Counted from the stretch's first letter, positions 1-5,619 are shown. The stretch is DNA of 5,901 bases from an uncultured Thiotrichaceae bacterium (GCA_938038645.1 CALHTA010000153.1:1-5901); one strand, 5' to 3'. The notes: a model not told the origin generated them from the sequence alone. Numbers and translations are program-made.

Positions 1-1199
1 TGCAAGACAAAATAGTGGAACTCATTCGCTCGTTACCGAAGCAAACACGCAAGCAATTTGTGCCCGTACCCGATTATGCTCAAGCCTGCTGTGAAGCGAT
101 TGAACCTAGCCATGATACAAGTTTAGTTGCTGCTGTCGCGCATCAGCTTCACAGAATGTCAGGCACCAAAATTGATATCGAAGCGCTAAAAAGCGTCAGC
201 TTTTCTGAGCATAATCACATGCGCTTTGCCGTGGTCGATGAAGCAGGAAAGGTGATTAAAACAGGGCGAGACCTGAACAAACTCAAAGGCGGCGTTGAGA
301 GAACCACCAGTAAAAAGCTGCAACAGCAAGCCACCAAAACCATTGAGCGCGAAGGCATTAAAACGTGGGACTTTGGCGACCTACCTGAAGATACCATCAT
401 CAAAACAGCCGGCATGCAGATTAAAGCGTGGCCTGCATTGGTTGATAATAAAGACTCCGTCTCTATTCAACTGTTTGATAACCAAGCAAAAGCCGGAAGG
501 CAACAAGGCTTACGCCGCCTCTATATGCTAGCGGAAAGTAAAAACAGCAATTACCTACTGAAAAACCTGCCCAATATTTCAAAACTTTGCCTTAACTATG
601 CCTCCACAGGAAGTTGCGACGAGCTAAAAAGAAGCATCGTCGACAACAGCTTTAGGCTCACGTTTGACTGCCAGACCATACGTACTGAAGCCGCCTTTAA
701 AGCTGAAATTGACCAACACAAAGCTGAGCTAATCCCTAACTCCAATACGATTTGTGAACAACTTGCCGTTTGCTTACCGCTAGTGCATTTGATTCGTAAA
801 AACCTCAAAGGTGGAATTAACCCTGCTGCTTTAGAAGCGCTGGGCGATATTAAGCAACAGCTCGATGCACTCGTTTACCCAGGCTTTTTGAACACGCTAG
901 ATATGCACACGCTGCGCCAATACCCACGCTACCTGAAAGCGATTGAGCGGCGTTTAGAAAAACTCCAGCATTCGCTGCAAAAAGATCGCGGATTACGCTT
1001 ACAAGCGAGTAAGCACATGGATCAGTACCTAAAGCTGATCAAAGAACAGCCCGAACTCGTCTCAGACCCTGAAACTCAGCAGTACCGATGGATGATAGAA
1101 GAGCTTCGTGTTTCGCTGTTTGCACAAGAGCTTGGCACCTCGATACCGGTTTCTGACAAACGCCTGAGTAAGCAATGGAAACTGATCAATAGTATTTGA
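1..1199 (+). CDS. hrpA: ATP-dependent RNA helicase HrpA, C-terminal part (5' end outside window)
   Basis: The open frame runs in from the left edge; the first complete codon is at 3-5 and the stop is TGA at 1197-1199, leaving 398 visible residues. A GTG at 15 could be called as a start, but the frame is open upstream and the protein matches the interior of HrpA (context around 'ELIRSLPK' and 'NFVP/QFVPVPDYA'), so the gene is cut by the window. HrpA is a DEAH-box helicase of roughly 1300 residues. What is seen is most of its C-terminal DUF3418 region, not the ATPase motor. The most telling stretch is near the end: RWMxEELRVSLFAQxLGT followed by PVSDKR, which is nearly invariant in HrpA. Known roles of the family are RNA remodelling, mRNA processing in Escherichia coli and translation-related quality control. 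No frameshift is seen, and the gene looks like ordinary core chromosome. It is followed by 265 nt of non-coding DNA, so the next gene is probably a separate transcription unit. Confidence 0.93.
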   Translation, partial: QDKIVELIRSLPKQTRKQFVPVPDYAQACCEAIEPSHDTSLVAAVAHQLHRMSGTKIDIEALKSVSFSEHNHMRFAVVDEAGKVIKTGRDLNKLKGGVERTTSKKLQQQATKTIEREGIKTWDFGDLPEDTIIKTAGMQIKAWPALVDNKDSVSIQLFDNQAKAGRQQGLRRLYMLAESKNSNYLLKNLPNISKLCLNYASTGSCDELKRSIVDNSFRLTFDCQTIRTEAAFKAEIDQHKAELIPNSNTICEQLAVCLPLVHLIRKNLKGGINPAALEALGDIKQQLDALVYPGFLNTLDMHTLRQYPRYLKAIERRLEKLQHSLQKDRGLRLQASKHMDQYLKLIKEQPELVSDPETQQYRWMIEELRVSLFAQELGTSIPVSDKRLSKQWKLINSI

Positions 1200-1228
1200 G
1201 ACATAACCGCCGCTAGTCGGAAAATGCT

Positions 1229-1257
1229 TTGATATAAGTTTAAAAAGTTAGCATATT
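1229..1257 (+). promoter_or_regulatory. Possible sigma70-type promoter for the first GH26 gene
   Basis: TTGATA (1229-1234, five of six matches to the -35 consensus) and CATATT (1252-1257, four of six to the -10) are 17 bp apart in AT-rich DNA. If used, it would give a leader of roughly 200 nt, which would include the inverted repeats described separately. AT-rich DNA yields such pairs by chance, so this is only a candidate. Confidence 0.25.
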
Positions 1258-1278
1258 AGAGTTTATTAATACTTATTC

Positions 1279-1298
1279 AGAAAAGATTCAGCTTTTCT
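1279..1298. repeat. Perfect 7-bp inverted repeat AGAAAAG / CTTTTCT
   Basis: AGAAAAG at 1279-1285 and CTTTTCT at 1292-1298 are perfect inverted copies around a 6-nt spacer. It could be a DNA-binding site or a weak hairpin. The same A/G-rich and T/C-rich words recur at 1405-1412 and 1421-1428 in the opposite order, which may point to a shared regulator but could simply reflect composition. Confidence 0.4.
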
Positions 1299-1386
1299 CC
1301 ACTATTGTCGACCCCGTATTGCTCCTGCTGCTAATCGTTCTGATATGGCATGCCCGTTCAATTCATTGTTAATACATTATTAAACC

Positions 1387-1428
1387 CCGAGCAACATCGG
1401 AGTCGTTTTCTTTATACCCCAAGAAAAC
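1387..1428 (+). promoter_or_regulatory. Overlapping leader hairpins with a T-rich run (possible attenuator)
   Basis: CCGA (1387-1390) pairs with TCGG (1397-1400) around a 6-nt loop. A few bases later comes a T-rich run, TTTTCTTT (1406-1413), so it resembles a weak terminator. The same run, as GTTTTCTT (1405-1412), is perfectly complementary to AAGAAAAC (1421-1428) across an 8-nt loop. The T-run can therefore be single-stranded or paired, as in leader attenuators. The CCGA stem is short, so termination would be weak. The whole element lies 37-78 nt before the start codon of the GH26 gene. Confidence 0.3.
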
Positions 1429-1451
1429 TGCGTTGAACCGATCTTGTTCAC

Positions 1452-1457
1452 AGGAGA
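1452..1457 (+). promoter_or_regulatory. Ribosome binding site fixing the first GH26 start
   Basis: AGGAGA lies 7 nt before ATG at 1465. This selects the ATG over the in-frame TTG at 1444, which lies upstream of this site and would add seven residues in front of a complete signal peptide. A 5-bp inverted repeat, TGAAC (1434-1438) with GTTCA (1446-1450), abuts the site on its 5' side. Confidence 0.8.
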
Positions 1458-1464
1458 TAACTCA

Positions 1465-2733
1465 ATGAATATCTGTAAAACCGTGCTATCCGTAGCACTT
1501 GCTTCCGTTCTTGTAACGAGCCAAGCACACGCTGAAACCTCAGTGGGTGCCTACGTGAATTATGATGGATGGAGCACCGGAACCATCGATTCATTCAACA
1601 CTGATACGGCCAGACAGGCTGCCACAATAAACGTATTTTCAACGTTTGATTACAACTGGTGGGGACACCTTCGTTATCAATCTGGAAACATCGTTTCGCG
1701 TGGTGCTACTCCGTTGATTACTTGGATGCCTTACAAACGTGATCGTCCTGACGCTAATATCCTCGAAGAAATTATCGATGGTAAGCACGATGGCTACGTT
1801 TACGCTTGGCTTGATGGTTTTAAGTATTGGCTAAGTACCTACCCAACACATGAACAGCCAAAAATTGCATTAAGGTTTGCCCATGAGTTTAACGGCACAT
1901 GGTATCCCTGGGGGGATAAGCCTGATGCACTAAAGGCCGCATGGCGTCACCTTCACAGCATGTTTGTGAGAAAAGGCGTAAGCCATGCCGTGGACTGGGT
2001 CTGGAACGCCAATAACGTAGACGTTGACAGCTATAACGACATTACCCGTTACTACCCAGGTGATGATGTTGTAGATTGGTTATCGATTGATGGCTACAAC
2101 TGGGGAAGCAACTATTCCTTCAGTAGCTGGAAGTCATTTGATGAAACCTTCAGTCAACAATACGTAAAAATGGTCGAGAATTACCCTGGTAAGCCGATCA
2201 TGCTAGCTGAAGTCAGCTCTGCTGAGCCTCATGACCTTCCAAGCGCTTCTAAAGGCCAAGACGGTGATGATAGTGATGCACTTGAAAGCAAAGAGCTTTG
2301 GATCAGTGACATGATGGATCGTATTAAAACGACCTATCCTGCGATCAAGTCAATTGTTTGGTTTAACACCAACAAAGAACTCGATTGGGCACTTAACCTT
2401 GAAGGCAACACTGGCCTAACTGCCTATAACAATGCAGTAAGTGACAGTTACTTTGCTGGAACTTTAGATGTTTCAATTCCAACTGACACTGCAAGCGAAG
2501 AGGAAAAACCTCAACTTGCAGGACGAGCTGCGAGCAATGAAGTGCCTGAAGCGCGTCAAGGTGATAATGCCGTCACTGCTTATGCAATGGCGATGGCTAA
2601 GAAACCTCAAGTGGTTGGCATAGCGAAATTGGCTAAAGAGGCAATGGGAATTCGGAAAATGAACAAGAACGTGCTACGTAGCTGGCGTTTGGAAAGCATT
2701 TTACCGAAGGAGGTTGACGAAAATAGACAATAA
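1465..2733 (+). CDS. Secreted glycoside hydrolase family 26 protein (paralogue 1)
   Basis: The product has 422 residues. Residues 1-23 are a classical signal peptide (basic K5, hydrophobic core, cleavage expected after AHA at 23), so it should be exported. The GH26 fold is indicated by RFAHEFNGxWYPWG (137-150), with E141 as predicted acid/base, by YYPGDDVVDWLSIDGY (196-211), and by PIMLAEVSSAE (244-254), with E249 as predicted nucleophile. The two glutamates are 108 residues apart, as I recall for the Cellvibrio mannanase Man26A. Known GH26 activities include beta-1,4-mannanase, beta-1,3-1,4-glucanase and, in marine bacteria, beta-1,3-xylanase; the substrate here cannot be read from sequence. 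No carbohydrate-binding module is seen. After about residue 334 comes a low-complexity linker, then a C-terminal motif (395-414) shared with the downstream paralogue. No sugar transporter or regulator gene is nearby. The GH26 assignment is firm; secretion beyond the periplasm is not shown. Confidence 0.87.
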   Translation: MNICKTVLSVALASVLVTSQAHAETSVGAYVNYDGWSTGTIDSFNTDTARQAATINVFSTFDYNWWGHLRYQSGNIVSRGATPLITWMPYKRDRPDANILEEIIDGKHDGYVYAWLDGFKYWLSTYPTHEQPKIALRFAHEFNGTWYPWGDKPDALKAAWRHLHSMFVRKGVSHAVDWVWNANNVDVDSYNDITRYYPGDDVVDWLSIDGYNWGSNYSFSSWKSFDETFSQQYVKMVENYPGKPIMLAEVSSAEPHDLPSASKGQDGDDSDALESKELWISDMMDRIKTTYPAIKSIVWFNTNKELDWALNLEGNTGLTAYNNAVSDSYFAGTLDVSIPTDTASEEEKPQLAGRAASNEVPEARQGDNAVTAYAMAMAKKPQVVGIAKLAKEAMGIRKMNKNVLRSWRLESILPKEVDENRQ

Positions 2734-2760
2734 ATTTCCGCAGCTAGACCGTTAAACGAA

Positions 2761-2800
2761 GCCACTACATTTCTCACTAGGTGTAGTGGCCTCTATTATT
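2761..2800 (+). terminator. Strong hairpin with U-rich tail between the two GH26 genes
   Basis: GCCACTACA (2761-2769) and TGTAGTGGC (2782-2790) form a perfect 9-bp stem. Two G-U pairs and one U-A pair extend it to 12 bp with a 6-nt loop (2773-2778). It is followed by CTCTATTATT (2791-2800), a moderately T-rich tail. It lies 28 nt after the stop of the first GH26 gene and ends 22 nt before the ATG of the second, so it is either the terminator of gene 1 or an attenuator of gene 2. The interrupted T-run suggests incomplete termination. Confidence 0.75.
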
Positions 2801-2812
2801 TGGAAACAATTA

Positions 2813-3988
2813 ATGAAGCTTGTTAATACTTTCATTTCAGTCGCACTGGCCACACTGATTATCTCTGGACAATGCAACGCATCCACTTCTATCGGTGCTT
2901 ATGTGGATCATGATGGATGGAATGTAGAAACCATCAAAACATTCAATCTTGACTCAGCAAGAACGGCCGCAACGATTAATGTTTTCTCATCATTTGATCA
3001 CAACTGGAAAAAACAATTAAAACACCAAGCCAGTAACATCGTCGAGCGTGGTGCCACTCCTATGATTACTTTCATGCCGTATCAAGAAGCGGCACCTGAA
3101 GCAAATGTATTGGAAGCAATCATCGAAGGTAAACACGATGATTATCTACAACGTTGGATTAGTGGATTCCAAACATGGCAAAGCTCATACCCAGAAGATA
3201 AGAAGCCAAGAATCGCACTAAGGTTCGCTCATGAATTTAACGGTATTTGGTACCCATGGGGAGACAAGCCAGATGCTTTGGTAGCCGCATGGCGATATGT
3301 ACATAGACTTTTTGAAACCGCTGGCGTTAACGACTCAATCGATTGGGTATGGTGCGCTAATAATGTTGATGTAGACAGTTACAACGACATCACACGTTAC
3401 TATCCTGGTGCTGACGTTGTGGACTGGTTAGCTATCGATGGATATAACTTCGGGAGCAATTACACATTCACCCGATGGAAGTCATTCGATGAAACCTTCA
3501 GCTTAATTTATGTTGAAATGGTTAAAAATTTTCCTGGTAAACCCATCATGTTAGCTGAGGTGAGTTCTGCAGAACCACACGACCTTCCCAATAAAGACAA
3601 AGGGCAGGACGGTAATGATGAAGATGCTGGCGAAAGCAAAGACGCTTGGATAAAAGACATGATGGTTCGTATCAAATCGTCTTATCCAGCGATTAAATCT
3701 GTTATTTGGTTCAACACCAACAAAGAATTAAACTGGGCCCTCAATATGCAGGGTAATACAGGGTTGAACGCCTTTAACGAAGCCGTCAGGGATGAGTATT
3801 TCGCGTCATCGATGGAATCATCTAAGGTGATTAATAAATTACCTTCAATTTTAGGTACGCCGGTCGTAGCCGACTCTATGCCAGAAGTCGTCGGAACAGA
3901 AATGCTGGCGATTGAATGTGATGGCATACGACACATGAACCGAGACACACTGCGAGAATGGCGCTTAGGCGGAATTTTACCGCTATAG
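2813..3988 (+). CDS. Secreted glycoside hydrolase family 26 protein (paralogue 2)
   Basis: The product has 391 residues, starting at ATG 2813. An in-frame GTG at 2786 is rejected because it lies inside the hairpin stem and would put nine residues before a good signal peptide. The start has only a weak ribosome binding site (GGAAA, 2802-2806). Residues 1-23 form the signal peptide (MKLVN, hydrophobic core, cleavage after CNA); C21 has Gln before it and is not a lipobox. The catalytic region aligns with paralogue 1 without gaps to about residue 335, at roughly two-thirds identity by eye. It has E141 in HEFNG and E249 in MLAEVSSAE, YYPGADVVDW (196-205) and an Asp-rich loop (264-275). C181 replaces N181 of paralogue 1, next to the conserved ANNVDVDSYND run. 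The linker is about 30 residues shorter, then the shared C-terminal motif occupies 371-390 and the protein ends one residue later. The substrate is unknown and the two enzymes may differ in specificity. Confidence 0.86.
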   Translation: MKLVNTFISVALATLIISGQCNASTSIGAYVDHDGWNVETIKTFNLDSARTAATINVFSSFDHNWKKQLKHQASNIVERGATPMITFMPYQEAAPEANVLEAIIEGKHDDYLQRWISGFQTWQSSYPEDKKPRIALRFAHEFNGIWYPWGDKPDALVAAWRYVHRLFETAGVNDSIDWVWCANNVDVDSYNDITRYYPGADVVDWLAIDGYNFGSNYTFTRWKSFDETFSLIYVEMVKNFPGKPIMLAEVSSAEPHDLPNKDKGQDGNDEDAGESKDAWIKDMMVRIKSSYPAIKSVIWFNTNKELNWALNMQGNTGLNAFNEAVRDEYFASSMESSKVINKLPSILGTPVVADSMPEVVGTEMLAIECDGIRHMNRDTLREWRLGGILPL

Positions 3989-4002
3989 GCTTTTGTTTGA
4001 GG

Positions 4003-4866
4003 TTAAGACTGTGATTGTTGCGTAAAAAATGAAGCGCCTTTCGGTACCTCGGGCACTTCCATCTCAAACGCCGTACCGCGCACTTTACCCGTCTCCACTC
4101 CCGCTATTAACAAACCTGCATGCTCACTGGGCAATGGGTTTGGCGACAGTGGAAACGCATCAGCCGCCGTTAGACAATAGATAAACAAGGTTCTAGCAGT
4201 GTCTGACTGATTAGACCGCGACGCATGCGCCACTCGACCACTCATCAAACAGGCTGAGCCTGCTTTGCCCACACAAGGCACCGCCACTTTCTCAAACTCT
4301 GCCGACGCTTCATCGCTCATCGCCCCTGTAAAAACGCCATCGTGCCATAAGGAATGTAGTTCACCCTTATTAGAACCTGGCGCTAGCAACAGCGGCCCAT
4401 TCTCAAGCGTCACATCATCCACAAACACTAAAACCGTTACCGTGTCATCGTTACTATGCGGCTCAAAAGTAAAGTCCTGATGCCATTTCACGACAGTGCT
4501 GGTTTTAGGTAACTTAGAATTAAACTTGCTGTGATGGAAACGAATGTTAGGCCCGATGGCGTCAACCACCGCCTGACTTGCCGCACTGTTTTTCACAATA
4601 TCGAAGCACGTTTCAGACAGCTCAGTGGGTGAAGCCACACGGCGTAAAGCAGGGTGCTCGGGGGAATGATCTACCTCCACATCAAAACGAGGACGGCCAT
4701 CCATTGTCACGCCATAAGCTTCCGTATGCTGCTTGCTTTCTTCAACCCACTCGGCGAATTGGGCTTGAATCGAAGCGATCTGCGACGCATCGATAGCATC
4801 TTCAAGCAGAAGATAACCTTCATCTTTGAACTGTTGGATTTGCGTAGCGTTAAGCACAGGCGACAT
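4003..4866 (-). CDS. Phytanoyl-CoA dioxygenase (PhyH) family Fe(II)/2-oxoglutarate oxygenase
   Basis: The product has 287 residues, a usual length for bacterial PhyH-like proteins. The iron-binding facial triad is visible: H129 and D131 in WHQDF, and H214 in VAHASRSN. R225, eleven residues later, is the expected 2-oxoglutarate-binding arginine. VFVDDVTLENGPLLLAPGS (147-165) is the typical double-stranded beta-helix segment between them. Such enzymes hydroxylate small molecules at the cost of 2-oxoglutarate and oxygen, in the cytoplasm; the substrate here is unknown. The start at 4866 has GGAG (4874-4877) 7 nt upstream. The gene begins 25 nt after the parE stop with no terminator between, so read-through from parDE is likely. 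Its 3' end converges on the second GH26 gene with a 14-nt gap. It is clearly richer in GC than the DNA to its right. Its start region is duplicated at 5562-5601, which suggests the 5' end has been rebuilt. Confidence 0.88.
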   Translation of the reverse strand: MSPVLNATQIQQFKDEGYLLLEDAIDASQIASIQAQFAEWVEESKQHTEAYGVTMDGRPRFDVEVDHSPEHPALRRVASPTELSETCFDIVKNSAASQAVVDAIGPNIRFHHSKFNSKLPKTSTVVKWHQDFTFEPHSNDDTVTVLVFVDDVTLENGPLLLAPGSNKGELHSLWHDGVFTGAMSDEASAEFEKVAVPCVGKAGSACLMSGRVAHASRSNQSDTARTLFIYCLTAADAFPLSPNPLPSEHAGLLIAGVETGKVRGTAFEMEVPEVPKGASFFTQQSQS

Positions 4867-4880
4867 TGATTTACTCCGAC
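4841..4880 (-). repeat. Imperfect 40-bp direct repeat, copy at the start of the dioxygenase gene
   Basis: This copy covers the ribosome binding site, the ATG and the first nine codons of the dioxygenase gene. It matches 5562-5601 at 31 of 40 positions, same orientation, exactly 721 bp away. The best block is 12 identical bases, GTAGCGTTAAGC on the + strand (4844-4855). Encoded residues are MSPVLNATQ here and MMPTLNATQ in the other copy. It marks one edge of the segment containing parDE. Confidence 0.85.
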
Positions 4881-4891
4881 AGTAAGGACAA

Positions 4892-5191
4892 CTAATTGAA
4901 TAGGTGTCTTTCAGAATCCATGCTTTTATGTAGGATGCGACTTACGTAAACATCTCCATCATGTTCAACATAAAAGAGCACATGAGAACCTACCATATAG
5001 CTTTTTAAACCATCATATATTTCATTGCGCTTTTTACCCAAGCCCAAATTATTTGCAATGAAATCACACATATTATTAATATCTGTTGCGTAACTGTTGG
5101 CTTTATTTAGGCCCCACTGTTTCGCACCAAAGTCCCAAATATCACTTAGATCTTCGAGCGCCAGATTACTAAGATGGTAACGATTAGGCAT
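4892..5191 (-). CDS. parE: ParE family toxin of a type II toxin-antitoxin system
   Basis: The product has 99 residues, normal for ParE. The N-terminus (YHLSNLALEDLSDIWDF, residues 5-21, then WG at 26-27) is the usual ParE helix pair. The C-terminal half has the family signature GLKSY (61-65), H70, a beta-hairpin ending in RILH (85-88), and MD with a late HL. ParE toxins usually act on DNA gyrase and block replication; some RelE-superfamily relatives act on ribosomes, and that is not excluded. The frame is open 32 codons further upstream, but ATG at 5191 gives the family length. It overlaps the parD stop by 8 bp (ATGCCTAA, 5184-5191), which implies translational coupling. The toxin appears intact. 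It is followed after 25 nt by the dioxygenase gene. Confidence 0.87.
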   Translation of the reverse strand: MPNRYHLSNLALEDLSDIWDFGAKQWGLNKANSYATDINNMCDFIANNLGLGKKRNEIYDGLKSYMVGSHVLFYVEHDGDVYVSRILHKSMDSERHLFN

Positions 5192-5438
5192 TCGTTTTCT
5201 CAAAGTTATTATTTTTTTCTTCAAGGAACTTGGCAAAATCGAAATCTTTAACCATTCCGCTATCGAAGCCTTTTTGCACTTCATCACGAAGCCGTTGTAT
5301 TTTCATTTCATGCTCTTGAAGAAGACGCAAACCTGCACGGATAACATCACTCATAGAACCGTAGTTGCCCGTTTCAATTTGAGCTGTTACAAACTTTTCA
5401 AGCTGACCGTCTAGTATTATTGATGTGTTTTTACTCAT
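5184..5438 (-). CDS. parD: ParD family antitoxin
   Basis: The product has 84 residues. Residues 3-42 form a ribbon-helix-helix DNA-binding domain: strand NTSIIL (4-9), a first helix from about 11 to 23, the turn GNYGSMS (24-30), and a second helix DVIRAGLRLLQE (31-42). GxYGSxSxVIRAGLRLL is a hallmark of ParD. Residues 43-80 are charged (LRDEVQKGFDSG, then DFDFAKFLEEK) and should wrap and neutralise ParE. The protein is expected to bind its own promoter, alone or with ParE; a palindrome lies 33 nt upstream of the start. The start at 5438 has a good ribosome binding site, AAAGAGG (+ strand 5447-5453), 8 nt away. The gene is AT-rich and intact, and comes first in the operon, as is usual for parDE. 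Confidence 0.9.
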   Translation of the reverse strand: MSKNTSIILDGQLEKFVTAQIETGNYGSMSDVIRAGLRLLQEHEMKIQRLRDEVQKGFDSGMVKDFDFAKFLEEKNNNFEKTNA

Positions 5439-5467
5439 TTTAAAAACCTCTTTTTCAACTTAAACTT

Positions 5468-5487
5468 ACCATACCATAATATGGTAT
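5468..5487 (-). promoter_or_regulatory. Palindromic operator of the parDE promoter
   Basis: ATACCATA (5471-5478) and TATGGTAT (5480-5487) form a perfect 17-bp palindrome around one central base. An extra ACCAT half-site at 5468-5472 directly precedes the ACCAT at 5473-5477. Repeated short half-sites upstream of parD are typical of ribbon-helix-helix autoregulation. On the - strand, TATTAT (5481-5476) inside the palindrome could be the -10 element, so repressor binding would cover it; no convincing -35 is visible. Confidence 0.75.
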
Positions 5488-5512
5488 TTGTTTGAAAGCT
5501 ACTGATAAATAA

Positions 5513-5533
5513 GCCTAGATTAATTGCCTAGAT
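5513..5533. repeat. Two direct copies of GCCTAGAT
   Basis: GCCTAGAT occurs at 5513-5520 and 5526-5533, with 5 nt between (period 13). The second copy includes the stop codon of the 19-codon ORF. They lie upstream of the parD operator. They could be extra regulator sites or junction scars, but the pair is short. Confidence 0.4.
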
Positions 5534-5587
5534 CATATAATTTGAATAAAAATTAGTGGCCTGAGTAGCGTTAAGCGTTGGCATCAT
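5528..5587 (-). pseudogene. 19-codon ORF: displaced 5' fragment related to the dioxygenase gene
   Basis: On the - strand ATG at 5587 is preceded by AGGAGG (+ strand 5594-5599) at a 6-nt spacing, better than the signal of any other gene in the window. The reading frame gives 19 residues before TAG at 5530-5528. Its start, MMPTLNATQ with F at residue 13, matches MSPVLNATQ with F13 of the dioxygenase at 4866, and the DNA similarity includes the ribosome binding site. After that the two diverge. I read it as the leftover start of a dioxygenase-type gene cut off by the parDE segment. It begins 32 nt after the stop of the membrane protein gene, so it may still be transcribed and translated. A functional leader peptide is an alternative. 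Confidence 0.6.
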
Positions 5588-5601
5588 TAATTTCCTCCTA
5601 C
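5562..5601 (-). repeat. Imperfect 40-bp direct repeat, upstream copy
   Basis: This is the partner of 4841-4880. It includes AGGAGG, the ATG at 5587 and codons 1-9 of the short ORF. The identical 12-base core GTAGCGTTAAGC lies at 5565-5576, and outside it are further matches including GGC and the ATG. Because similarity continues at a lower level beyond the core, the two copies look like diverged homologous gene starts and not a simple fresh target-site duplication. Confidence 0.85.
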
Positions 5602-5619
5602 AAAAAGCAACGAGAGTGT

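Larger units (their letters stand above)
1200..1464. other. Non-coding leader region between hrpA and the first GH26 gene
   Basis: This 265-nt stretch has no convincing ORF. The first 100 nt are AT-rich and contain the only promoter-like pair I can find. The rest contains three inverted repeats on the way to the ribosome binding site: 1279-1298, 1405-1428 and 1434-1450. I see no clear GC-rich hairpin plus T-run directly after hrpA, so where hrpA transcription ends is unclear. I also see no CRP-type TGTGA-N6-TCACA site. Confidence 0.6.

Noticed and set aside
2707..2713. Perfect AAGGAGG near the end of the first GH26 gene, like a strong ribosome binding site.
   Set aside because: No start codon lies at a usable distance downstream, and the bases encode Lys-Glu-Val in frame at the C-terminus.
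2868..2882. Possible lipoprotein signal at C21 of the second GH26 protein.
   Set aside because: The residues before the cysteine are SGQ; the lipobox needs Gly, Ala or Ser directly before Cys. Cleavage after CNA fits a normal signal peptide, as in the paralogue.
3968..3998. Short hairpin GCGG/CCGC (3969-3983) followed by TTTTGTTT at the end of the second GH26 gene.
   Set aside because: The stem is only 4-5 bp and the T-run starts about 7 nt after it, so it does not meet a normal intrinsic terminator layout. Convergent transcription may suffice here.
4265..4869. Open frames on the + strand opposite the dioxygenase gene (4265-4480, 4578-4796, 4654-4869).
   Set aside because: They lie antisense to a well-supported gene, have low-complexity translations without family features, and lack good ribosome binding sites.
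5192..5287. A longer parE reading frame starting at 5287.
   Set aside because: The extra 32 residues overlap parD in another frame, show no ParE character and lie before the family's normal N-terminus. ATG at 5191 with the 8-bp overlap is the standard arrangement.
4844..5576. GTTAAGC in both repeat copies fits the loose integron core consensus GTTRRRY, suggesting an integron cassette around parDE.
   Set aside because: An attC site needs a second inverted core and a foldable palindrome within about 60-150 bp. I found no partner core or pairing arms next to either copy, and the similarity extends outside the core as gene-start homology.
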